In this document: positions 31,701 to 39,592 of the stretch, piece after piece
Layout of the letters: every line of letters starts with the position of its first letter
Position numbering within the stretch: the first letter of the stretch is position 1
Assembly (NCBI GenBank): GCA_005888465.1
Contig: VAYJ01000060.1
Span: 1 to 41,697, forward strand
Source: Actinomycetota bacterium
GTDB lineage: Bacteria > Actinomycetota > UBA4738
Length of the DNA: 41,697 bases
Direction of reading: 5' to 3'
Notes under the pieces: model-generated
The model's database searches: none
What the model was told of the DNA's origin: nothing
The model's input: the letters and a program-made list of their open reading frames with translations, nothing else
Program-made: the position numbers and the translations under genes

Positions 31701-32585
31701 ATGAACCCTGAAACGATCATCGAGCGGCTCTGGCCGGGCCGGCACGCCCGGTTTGAGCCCCTCGGCGGGGGCATCACGAACCACAACTACAAGATCGAGG
31801 TCGACGGGGACACGGTCGTCCTTCGCGTCGGAGGCAAGGACACCGAGCTCCTCGGCATCGATCGCCGTGCCGAGGAGGCGGCGGCCCGCATGGCGGCCTC
31901 GGTCGGGGTGGGCCCGGAGGTGGTGACCGTCGTCCAACCAGAGGGATACCTCGTGACGCGGTTCATCGAAGGGCGGCCTGTTCCCCTGGAAGCCATGCAG
32001 CGGCCCGAGACCCTGACGGCGGTCGCCGATTCGGTCCGGGCGATCCACAACGGCTCGCCGCTCCCCAGCCGCTTCAACGCCCACCGCGTGGTCGAGGCCT
32101 ACGCGGCCACCGCGGCGGCCCGCGGCGTGTCCCCACCGAGGGAGTTCGCGTGGGCGAAGGACCTCGCCGATCGCATCGAGGCCGCGCGCGGCCCGCTGCC
32201 GCTCGTGCCCTGCCACGACGATCTCCTGAACGCGAACTTCATCGACGACGGGACCCGCATCCGGATCGTCGACTGGGAGTATGCGGGGATGGGCGACCGC
32301 TTCTTCGACCTCGGGAACTTCTCGGTGAAGCACGACCTCGACGTCGAGCACGACGAGGCCCTGCTCCGCGCTTACGCCGGCGACGTGCGGGCCGCCGACC
32401 TCGCTTCGGTACGACTGATGCGCTTCATGGGCGCGTTCTTCGAGTCGATGTGGGGCGTGGTCCAGCAAGCGATCTCGGAGCTCGACTTCGACTTCGTCGC
32501 CTACGCGCGGGAGAACTTCGAGCGGCTTCGCGCCATCGGCTCGGACGCGCGTTTCTGGGGATGGCTCGAGCAGGCCTCCGCTTAG
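31701..32585 (+). CDS. choline/ethanolamine kinase or aminoglycoside phosphotransferase family protein
   Basis: 294 residues. Gly-rich start GGGITNHNYKIEVDG (22-36), the catalytic Brenner motif CHDDLLNANF (171-180) and the metal-binding IVDWEYAGMGDRFFDLGNF (189-207). GGITNxNY and DWEYAGxGxxxFDL fit the choline/thiamine kinase-like branch better than antibiotic kinases. It would phosphorylate choline or a related alcohol with ATP. The stop is 1 nt from the end of the convergent FAD-GcvT gene. A link to dimethylglycine metabolism next door is possible (choline-betaine route) but unproven. Confidence 0.82.
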   Translation: MNPETIIERLWPGRHARFEPLGGGITNHNYKIEVDGDTVVLRVGGKDTELLGIDRRAEEAAARMAASVGVGPEVVTVVQPEGYLVTRFIEGRPVPLEAMQRPETLTAVADSVRAIHNGSPLPSRFNAHRVVEAYAATAAARGVSPPREFAWAKDLADRIEAARGPLPLVPCHDDLLNANFIDDGTRIRIVDWEYAGMGDRFFDLGNFSVKHDLDVEHDEALLRAYAGDVRAADLASVRLMRFMGAFFESMWGVVQQAISELDFDFVAYARENFERLRAIGSDARFWGWLEQASA

Positions 32586-32586
32586 C

Positions 32587-34937
32587 TCACGCCCGGATGC
32601 GCTCGCCGCGGGGGTCGAACAGCGGCTCCCTCGCCACCCGGCCCACTCGGCGGCCGGCAGGAACGCGTAGGCGATCGAGCGACCCACGGTGTAGCCGTAG
32701 CCACCGCTCGTGACCCGGCCCACGACCCGGCCGTCGACGCGGACCGGCTCCTCGCCGAGCGCGACCGATCTCGCATCGTCCAGCACCAGGCACGCGAGGC
32801 GCTTGGTCTCCGGTTCCTCACGAGCCGCCATGAGGGCCTCGCGTCCGATGAACTCGACCCCCTTGTCGAGCTTCACGGCGAACCCCAGGCCGGCTTGATA
32901 GGGCGTCAGGTCCGGGGTGATGTCCGCGCCCCAGACGCGATACCCCTTCTCCAGTCGCATCGAGTCGATCGCGCGGTAGCCTCCCGCGACCATGGCGTGG
33001 GGCCGGCCGGCCTCCCAGAGCGTCTCCCACAGCTTCGCGCCGAACTCCATCGGGCAGTACAGCTCCCACCCGAGCTCCCCCACATACGTCACGCGAAGCG
33101 CGAGACACGGGACGAACCCGACCGTCAGCGGTCGCGCGCACATGTAGGGGAACGCCTCGTTCGCGAGGTCACTCGCCGTGAGCGGCTGCAGGATGTCCCG
33201 GGCCCGCGTGCCCCAGAGCCCGAGGCACGCCAGCGCCGACGTGACATCCGACACCTCCACCGATCCATCGTCGGGGACGTGCGCCCGGATCCACGCGAGG
33301 TCGTGCTGCCCGAACGCCGTCCCGGTCACGATCCGGAACCGCTCCTCGGCGAGCCGCGTGACGGTGAAGTCGCCTTCGATCCCGCCTCGCGGGTTCAGCA
33401 TCGAGGTGTAGACGACCGAGCCCACAGGGCGGGCGACGTCGTTGGCGCAGAGCCGCTGGAGGAACGCTTCCGCGCCTTGCCCGCCGACCTCGATCTTCGA
33501 GAACGACGTCTCGTCGAAGAGCGCCGCCCGCTCCCGGCACGCGCGATGCTCCGCGCCGATCGCGGGCGACCAGATCTCGCCGGCCCACCCGCGCGGGCGA
33601 AGGCCCTCGTCGCCGTCGGCCGCGTTGGACTCGAACCAATTCGCTCGTTCCCACCCCGACTTCTCGCCCCAGGACGCGCCGAGCGGCTCGAGCTGCGCGT
33701 AGGTGGGCGAGAGCCGCAGGGGCCTGCCGGCCTGTCGCTCCTGGCCCGGATAGCGGATGTCGTAGTAGGTGGCGTAGACCTCCACCGTCTTCGCGAGCGT
33801 GTATTCGCGGCTCCGGTAGTGGCGGCCGAAGCGGCGCGAGTCCATGTGCCACACGTCGAACGCGGGCTGTCCCTCGACGATCCATTCGGCCATGAGCTGG
33901 CCCATTCCCCCGGCGCCCGCGAGCCCGTGGGCGCAGAACCCGGCGGCCACCCAGAACCCCGGGACCTCCGATTCGCCGAGGATGAACTCGCCGTCCGGGG
34001 TGAACGCCTCGGGCCCGTTGATGAGGCGGATCACCTCCGCGTGCTCCAGGTCGGGGACGCGGACGATCGCGTTTCGGAGCAGCGGCTCGAAGCGCTCCCA
34101 GTCCTCGGGCAGGAGCTTGCTGTTGAAGTCCGCCGGGATCCCGTCCAGGCCCCAGGGCGCTGGGTCGCGCTCGTACCCGCCAGCCACCAGGCCGCCTGAC
34201 TCCCCGCGGAAGTAGACCAGGAGCGAGGGGTCGCGCATCGTCGGCAGGTCGAGCGGCAGGCCGCTGGGCTTCGTGATGAGGTACTCGTGCGCCATCGGGA
34301 CGAGTGGGACGTTGACGCCGAGCATCGCCCCGATCTCGCGCGCGAACATCCCGCCGGCGTTCACCACGAGCTCGGTGTCGATGGCACCGCGGTCGGTGAC
34401 GACCCGGCTCACACGTCCGCGCGCCGCCTCGATCCCGACGACTCGCGTGTTCGCCTCGATCGCCGCGCCCCCACGCCGCGCGCCCTGCGCGAGCGCGAGC
34501 GTGAGCTGGCTCGGGTCGATGAACCCGTCCGTTGGGAGGTACGCCGCGCCGAGCACGCTGTCGATCGACATCGGCGGGAACCGCTCCCGGGCCTCCTCGG
34601 CGGAGACGAGCTCCAGGGGCAGCCCGAAGGTCTTCGCCCACCCGGCCTGTCTCGCCAACTCCTGCATGCGCTCGGGCGAGGAGGCGAGCCGGAGCGACCC
34701 GACCTCGCGCCACCCCGTCGGGAGTCCCACCTCCGCCTCGAGCGATCGGTAGAGGTCGACGGAGCGCATCATCATGCGCGTCAGGCTTTCGGTGCTCCGA
34801 AGCTGACCCGAGCCGCTCGTGAGGTCCGCGCGCTCGACCATCACGACGTCCTGCCAGCCGAGGCGGGTGAGCCAGTACAGGATCGAAGCGCCGCCGACGC
34901 CGCCGCCGATGACGACGGCGCGGGCCCGGTCCCTCAC
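32587..34937 (-). pseudogene. FAD-dependent dimethylglycine/sarcosine dehydrogenase-type protein with GcvT domain, damaged
   Basis: GTG 34937 overlaps the GntR stop. VVIGGGVGGASILYW binds FAD; the DAO domain runs to about residue 400; an FAO_M-like linker and GcvT domain (SKIEVGGQGAEAFLQRL, YRAIDSMRLEKGYRVWG, FIGREAL) follow. Such enzymes demethylate dimethylglycine or sarcosine and pass formaldehyde to tetrahydrofolate. Two losses are seen: LTSGSGQLRS lacks the WHAAG segment (about 24 nt, in frame, near 34811) that holds the covalent-FAD His in the family; and after AYAFLPAA (about 32650) the frame shifts, the true ending VAREPLFDPRGERIRA lying in the next frame and about 14 residues absent. 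As read, translation would run on to 31647, antisense to the kinase gene. Confidence 0.82.
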
Positions 34938-35716
34938 CGCCCCGCCGACTCCACCGGCGTGGGGATCGGGCTCTCGAGGACGATGCGCGTGCGGTCTCCC
35001 CGGAACAGGTCCCTCGCGTACTCGAGCGGCGTCCCGTGGGCGTTGTACGCCGTGCGCTCGACCAGCAGCAGGGGGGCGCCCGGCTTGATACCGAGCGCCT
35101 CGGCCTCGGCGTGATCGGCGATGACGGGTTCGATCCGCTCGACCGCCCGCCAGGGGACCTGGCCGAACCGGGTCTCGATCAGCTCGTAGAGGGAACCGTC
35201 GAGCGGCATGCCGAGCAGTCCCGGGAAGAGCTCCACCGAGAAGAGCGAGCGCTCGAGCGCGAGCGGCGCCCCGTCGGACAGGCGAAGCCGCACCACCTCG
35301 AAGACGCGATGGCCCGGCTGCAGGCCGAGCGCCGCCGCGGTCCGCTGCCCGCACGGGCCCTCTCGGGCCGAGAGGACCTTCGCCCCCGCCTCATGCCCCT
35401 GGCGCCGGAGCTCCTGCGTCAGCCCGGCTAGCCGGGTCATGTCCCGCTCGATCTTCGCCGCTGCGACGAACGTGCCCCCGCGGCGGCCGCGAGCGCGCAC
35501 GACCATGCCGCGGCGCTCGAGCGAGTCCAGGGCTTGCCGCAGGGTCATACGACTCACGCCGATGCCTTCCGCCAGCTCGCGCTCCGGCGGTAGGCGGTCG
35601 CCCGCCCGGAGCTCCCCGGCGGCGATCGCCTCCGCCAAGCGGTCCTCGATCTGGGCGTGGGCGGGGACCCCGTCCCGCTCGAGACGGCGAAAGATCCGAC
35701 GCAGCGCCGCGTTCAA
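34934..35716 (-). CDS. GntR/HutC-family regulator (UTRA domain)
   Basis: 260 residues. Winged helix at about 15-88: RLPPERELAEGIGVSRMTLR and ALDSLERRGMVVRARGRRGG. The UTRA ligand domain follows (95-250): VFEVVRLRLSDGAPLALERS, LLLVERTAYNAHGTPLEYA. The start is TTG 35716, 44 nt after the permease gene. It lies between permease and FAD-GcvT genes on the same strand and should control them, with the substrate or a breakdown product as effector. Confidence 0.88.
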   Translation of the reverse strand: MNAALRRIFRRLERDGVPAHAQIEDRLAEAIAAGELRAGDRLPPERELAEGIGVSRMTLRQALDSLERRGMVVRARGRRGGTFVAAAKIERDMTRLAGLTQELRRQGHEAGAKVLSAREGPCGQRTAAALGLQPGHRVFEVVRLRLSDGAPLALERSLFSVELFPGLLGMPLDGSLYELIETRFGQVPWRAVERIEPVIADHAEAEALGIKPGAPLLLVERTAYNAHGTPLEYARDLFRGDRTRIVLESPIPTPVESAGR

Positions 35717-35759
35717 CCGAGAAGCACCCCTTCGAACGGCCGAGCCTTCCCGGACCGAT

Positions 35760-37316
35760 CTAACGCGCCGCCTCGGTCACCTCCTCCGGCGGGATCACCG
35801 GAGTGAATGGCTTCCGCCGTTGGAATCCGAAGTAGTAGACGGCTCCGACGACGATGACGGCGACCATGACCAACTCGATGACCGGGATCTTGTTCAGGAA
35901 AGCGACGTGGAAGTTCACGAGCCCTCCCGTTTGGTTGGCCTTCGGGTTGGAGAACACGCGAAGCGAATCCGTGTTCTTCGCCGGTGTGAGGAAGTTCACG
36001 AGCATCGCTCCGCCCCAGACCAAGCCCAGGACATTGACCACGACTCCCCACTTGCCCAGGCTGAACGGCGCCTTGACTCGTGGCCACCCCTTCGACCGCG
36101 CCCGGAGCACGGCGATGCCTCCCAGGAAGTAGCTCAGGTAGATCATGGCGGTGGCCGAGACCGCGATGATCGTCGCTCCGGCGAACTGGATGAAGGGAAT
36201 CGCCGAGAACAAGGCCACGACGATGCACGACCAGATCGGCGTGTGCAGACGCGGGCTCACTCGGGCCAACGACTTCGCGGCCGGCAACTGATCGTCTCGC
36301 GACATCCCGAAGCACAGCCGCACCGTCGAGGTCATGATCGACATGCAGCAGACGAAGATCGCCGCCGAGACCACCAGCAGATAGACCGTGGCGAACGCGC
36401 TGGACAGGTTGGCTTCGATGATGGTCTGCGGTCCGACGAAGTTCGACGTGTTGATGGCGTCCTTCATGCTGGGGATGGCCATGAGTGTGCCCCAGAGGAA
36501 AATCGCCCCGATGACGAACGCCCCGATGATCGAGGCGAGCACCGCCTTGGGCGCCTCCCGTCTCGGGTCCTTCGTCTCCTCAGCGAGCGTCGACGCGGTG
36601 TCGAACCCGTAGATGACGAACAGGCTCATGAACATCGCGATGAGGAAAGTGCTTCCGTTGAGCTTCGCTCCGCCGGTCTTGAAGATCACCCCCACGCCTT
36701 GGTGGTTGTGGAACAGCGCCAGGACGAACGCAAACACGACCATGCCGAGGATCTCGAAGATGACGCCGGTGTTGTTGACGATGGCGACGAGCCTGACGCC
36801 GTAGATGTTCAGGACGGTGATGACGACCAGGGTGATGAGTGCGATCGTCCGCTGGTCGCTGCTTCCCAAGGTGTTGTTCAGGTGCGAGCCGAACATTGAG
36901 TTCAGCGCGGGGATCAGCGCGAGCGGAAGCGTGGCCACGACCGCCGCGACGGTGATGATGCCGGCGAAGAGGTAGATCCAGCCGGTGAACCACGCGTATG
37001 TGCGACCCGAGAGGTACTTCGTCCACTGGAAGACCGAGCCCGCGATCGGATAGTGGCTCGAGAGCTCGGCCCAGTTGAGCGCGATCAAGAGCTGACCGAA
37101 CGCCACGACCGGCCAGGTCCAGAACATGGCCCCGCCGATCGACAACGCAAGGAAATAGAGGGTGAAGATTCCCGTGGAGGGGGAGATGTAGCTGAACGCG
37201 ACGGCGAACGAGCTGAACACCCCAAGGGTCCGCTTCAGCTCCTGTTTGTAGCCGAACCTCGCGAGATCGGCCGCGTCCCGTGCGTGCTGGTCGTGCTGCG
37301 GCTCCGTGGTAGCCAT
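35760..37316 (-). CDS. APC-superfamily amino acid permease
   Basis: 518 residues with about twelve membrane helices. FSSFAVAFSYISPSTGIFTL (helix 1, unwound GIxT-type segment), a conserved ALNWAELSSHYPIAGSVFQW, YGFDTASTLAEETKDPRREA (the APC EE-K motif) and a soluble C-terminal tail ending PPEEVTEAAR. Resembles GABA/choline-type transporters of the APC family. GAGGGAGGGG precedes ATG 37316; the frame up to 37376 lacks homology. Head of a likely operon with GntR and FAD-GcvT, so the substrate could be a methylated glycine or related amine. Confidence 0.88.
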   Translation of the reverse strand: MATTEPQHDQHARDAADLARFGYKQELKRTLGVFSSFAVAFSYISPSTGIFTLYFLALSIGGAMFWTWPVVAFGQLLIALNWAELSSHYPIAGSVFQWTKYLSGRTYAWFTGWIYLFAGIITVAAVVATLPLALIPALNSMFGSHLNNTLGSSDQRTIALITLVVITVLNIYGVRLVAIVNNTGVIFEILGMVVFAFVLALFHNHQGVGVIFKTGGAKLNGSTFLIAMFMSLFVIYGFDTASTLAEETKDPRREAPKAVLASIIGAFVIGAIFLWGTLMAIPSMKDAINTSNFVGPQTIIEANLSSAFATVYLLVVSAAIFVCCMSIMTSTVRLCFGMSRDDQLPAAKSLARVSPRLHTPIWSCIVVALFSAIPFIQFAGATIIAVSATAMIYLSYFLGGIAVLRARSKGWPRVKAPFSLGKWGVVVNVLGLVWGGAMLVNFLTPAKNTDSLRVFSNPKANQTGGLVNFHVAFLNKIPVIELVMVAVIVVGAVYYFGFQRRKPFTPVIPPEEVTEAAR

Positions 37317-37399
37317 CAGCCCCCCTCCCTCGTCCGACGACCCGTGACGGCCGTACGCTAGCTCGGGCCCGCGCAAAAGTCCAGACCATTACCCGGTGG

Positions 37400-37405
37400 T
37401 ACGGT
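37400..37405 (+). promoter_or_regulatory. leaderless-type -10 box of the 95-residue protein gene
   Basis: TACGGT ends 6 nt before ATG 37412, no Shine-Dalgarno. Confidence 0.5.
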
Positions 37406-37411
37406 CGCCGC

Positions 37412-37699
37412 ATGAAGATCGAGGTGACCCCGGGAGCCGGCGCGTTCGTGCGCGACCACGGGGGTCGGCTCTACGTCTGGGCGAGCGGTGCCGCATGCTG
37501 CGGCGGCACCCGATTCATCGAAGCCTCGACGGACACGCCTCGGGACGCGGCGCGGTTCGTTCCGATCGACGCGACGGGGATCGAGCTCCTCGTCCGGCCG
37601 GCGAACGCCCAGCTCCCCGAGGAGCTCCGTATCGACGTGAGAGGATGGCGCCGCCCGCGCGTCGAGGCGTCCTGGAACGGCTGCGCCTACCTCGTCTGA
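37412..37699 (+). CDS. small Cys-containing protein (possibly HesB/IscA-like fold)
   Basis: 95 residues, MKIEVTPGAGAFVRDHGGRL at the start, a CCGG motif at about 29-32 (GAACCGGTRFIEAST) and a final SWNGCAYLV. The spacing of N-terminal beta strand, mid Cys pair and C-terminal GC recalls the HesB/IscA group, but the classic CxnCGC arrangement is absent, so this is only a suggestion. Actinobacterial genomes carry similar unnamed small proteins. Divergent from the APC permease gene by 95 bp. Confidence 0.65.
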   Translation: MKIEVTPGAGAFVRDHGGRLYVWASGAACCGGTRFIEASTDTPRDAARFVPIDATGIELLVRPANAQLPEELRIDVRGWRRPRVEASWNGCAYLV

Positions 37700-37703
37700 C
37701 CCT

Positions 37704-37709
37704 CATACT
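37704..37709 (+). promoter_or_regulatory. leaderless-type -10 box of the cNMP-binding gene
   Basis: CATACT ends 8 nt before ATG 37718. It lies in the 18-bp gap after the small Cys protein gene. Confidence 0.3.
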
Positions 37710-37717
37710 CGCGGGCG

Positions 37718-38215
37718 ATGGACGTCGCAGGGTTCCTCGCGCGCCACCCGCCGTTCGACGCCCTGACCCCCCAGGCGCTCGCGCGTGTCGCAGGCTCGGT
37801 CCGGGTCGAGTTCTTCCCCGAGCAGACGGTGATCCTCGACGAGTCGGGCGCCCCAGCGCGCTTCCTCTACGTCGTCCGCAAGGGCGCCATCGAGCTCTTG
37901 AGCGAAGGCCGCCTGCTGGACCTCCTGGGCGAAGGCGAGGCGTTCGGTTACCTCTCGCTCGTGTCGGGGCTCTCCCCCACGGCGACGGTCCGGGCGAACG
38001 AGGACACGCTCTGCTACCTCATCGCCCCGGCGCTCGCCGACGAGGTGCTGGGGACGCCGTCCGGGCTCGCCTTCGTGGACTCGGGCCTTCGCCAGCGGAT
38101 GATGCGGCGCGACGCCGACGCGGGCGGCGGCGCGATCCTTCGCACCGCAGTCGGGACGCAGATCCGCCGGCCGCCGGTCACCTGTTCGCCCGATACCTCG
38201 ACGACGCGTTCATGA
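37718..38215 (+). CDS. cyclic-nucleotide-binding/CBS protein, truncated (DUF294-type)
   Basis: 165 residues. The cNMP-binding domain covers about 10-115: FPEQTVILDESGAPARFLYV, GEAFGYLSLVSG, TVRANEDTLCYLI. After 140 it reaches RRPPVTCSPDTS, the start of a CBS domain, and then stops (TTRS). Family members continue with a CBS pair, a DUF294 nucleotidyltransferase and DUF294_C, another 400 or more residues. In the next frame the sequence continues as the end of a different protein (38176-38295), so a large deletion may have fused the two. Confidence 0.75.
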   Translation: MDVAGFLARHPPFDALTPQALARVAGSVRVEFFPEQTVILDESGAPARFLYVVRKGAIELLSEGRLLDLLGEGEAFGYLSLVSGLSPTATVRANEDTLCYLIAPALADEVLGTPSGLAFVDSGLRQRMMRRDADAGGGAILRTAVGTQIRRPPVTCSPDTSTTRS

Positions 38216-38295
38216 CCGCCGAGCTGTTCCTGATCCTCGCGACGCGGCTGGGCGACCCTCGTGTGTCCGCGTTGCTTCGTCGGGGGCGCGGCTGA
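38176..38295 (+). pseudogene. C-terminal remnant of a possible DnaQ-type 3'-5' exonuclease
   Basis: The frame reads ARYLDDAFMTAELFLILATRL and ends LLRRGRG. Dx(A)xxTAxxFLxLxxRL recalls the last helix (ExoIII motif) of DnaQ-type exonucleases, which are often encoded beside cNMP/CBS/DUF294 proteins. It has no start of its own and overlaps the truncated CBS gene in another frame for about 40 bp. Confidence 0.4.
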
Positions 38296-38302
38296 TCGAG
38301 GG

Positions 38303-38815
38303 TCAGGCCGAACCGGGACCCGCCGGCAGCATGGGCGGCGACGGCATCGCCCGAAGGTGCTCCATCACCGCATTCAGGCGCCGCTGGAGCGCGATCTCCC
38401 GCTCGCCGATCGGCGCGAAGGCCTGCTGGACGCGTTCGGGGACCGCATCGAGGCTCCCGTGGAACGCGGCCAGGCGCTGCGCGATCGGACCCGACATGGA
38501 CCCGACGCGCGTCCGCCATTCGCCGAGCGCCCGCGCCTCGCCCTGGACACGCTGGCGTCCGCGCTCGAGCTCGCCGAGCCTGGCGGTCGCCTCCACGAGC
38601 TCCCCCTCCAAGCGGGCAAGCTCCTTGTCCTTGCGTGCCATGTCGTTCGTCACCGCGGTCAGCTGGGCTTCCAGGCCGGCCACCCGCCCCTCCGCGTCCC
38701 GCGTGCGCTGCTGGAGGTACCGCAGCATCAGGTCGCGGTCCTGCAGCACCTGCTCGACCGCGGACTTGCGGTAGAAGAAGGACCCCTTGCCGAGATCGGG
38801 CGGCTTCGTGCTCAT
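38303..38815 (-). CDS. coiled-coil protein of unknown function
   Basis: 170 residues. A short N-terminus with FFYRKSAVEQVLQDRDLML, then a long coiled coil (about 30-105; heptads such as VAGLEAQLTAVTNDMARKDK), then HGSLDAVPERVQQAFAPIG and a Pro-rich tail. It starts 16 nt after the coiled-coil gene upstream. The VPERVQQAFA segment echoes IPQRISEAFA of that neighbour, so the two may be related and form one assembly. Possible role in cell envelope or division by analogy with coiled-coil proteins only. Confidence 0.7.
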   Translation of the reverse strand: MSTKPPDLGKGSFFYRKSAVEQVLQDRDLMLRYLQQRTRDAEGRVAGLEAQLTAVTNDMARKDKELARLEGELVEATARLGELERGRQRVQGEARALGEWRTRVGSMSGPIAQRLAAFHGSLDAVPERVQQAFAPIGEREIALQRRLNAVMEHLRAMPSPPMLPAGPGSA

Positions 38816-38831
38816 CGCGGGCGCGGGGCGA

Positions 38832-39518
38832 TCAGCCGGCGAGTCTCGCCTGCCGGTCGCCGGGTTCCTGCGCCGACCCGCCAGAGGCGGGTCCGAGCGC
38901 GCGGGCGAGCTCCGCGAGGTCCTGTTGGATCGCGGGGACGCGGTCGGCCACCAGGGCGAAGGCTTCCGAGATGCGCTGGGGGATCTCCTCGAGCGCCGAG
39001 CGGAAGACTTCGATCTCGGCCGCCATGGGCCGGATCACGGCGGTGAGCTGCTCGCGCCACGCGGCGAGCTGCGCGGCGTGGTCCTCAAGGTCGCTCCGCT
39101 GCTGACGCATGTCGGCGAGCTGCATCTGGGCGCTCTCCTGCGCTCGCTCGACGATCCGCCGGGCCGCCTGCTCGGCCGCCTGCAGGACGCCAGCGATCTC
39201 CTCACCGGCGAGGACCGAGGTGAGATCCGGCGCGGCTTGTGCGGGAGCGGGCCGTGCCGCGACCGGTGCCGGCGCAGTCGCCACCGGAGCCGGCGGCTGC
39301 TCGGGAGCAGGCTCGGGAGCGGGCGGCGGCGGGGCGGGGACGAACGAGTTCTCAGGAGCCTCGGACGGCTCCTCGGCAGGCGCGTCGGCCCACGACACGC
39401 CGACCTCGGAGGCAGGCGCGGCCACGGCCCACACGGGAGTGTGGGCGCCGTACAGGGCCTGTTCGTCCTCCGCCGAAGGGTCAGCCTGTTCCCATTCGGG
39501 GGATGCACCGTCGGTCAT
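38832..39518 (-). CDS. Pro/Ala-linker coiled-coil protein of unknown function
   Basis: 228 residues. An acidic N-terminus (1-55), a Pro/Ala-rich disordered linker (about 58-100), then a coiled coil (105-200; AGVLQAAEQAARRIVERAQE, MQLADMRQQRSDLEDHAAQL) with ALEEIPQRISEAFALVADRV. DivIVA/Wag31-like helices are a loose analogy; the DivIVA N-terminal domain is absent. ATG 39518 is chosen because GAAAGG precedes it; the frame further upstream is antisense-like. First of a two-gene unit with the protein at 38303. Confidence 0.7.
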   Translation of the reverse strand: MTDGASPEWEQADPSAEDEQALYGAHTPVWAVAAPASEVGVSWADAPAEEPSEAPENSFVPAPPPPAPEPAPEQPPAPVATAPAPVAARPAPAQAAPDLTSVLAGEEIAGVLQAAEQAARRIVERAQESAQMQLADMRQQRSDLEDHAAQLAAWREQLTAVIRPMAAEIEVFRSALEEIPQRISEAFALVADRVPAIQQDLAELARALGPASGGSAQEPGDRQARLAG

Positions 39519-39592
39519 GGAAGACGCACCTTTCTCACGGGTAGTTTGCCGTCTGTATCGGCATCCAACGGCCGATGGTTCAGTGAACGGGG

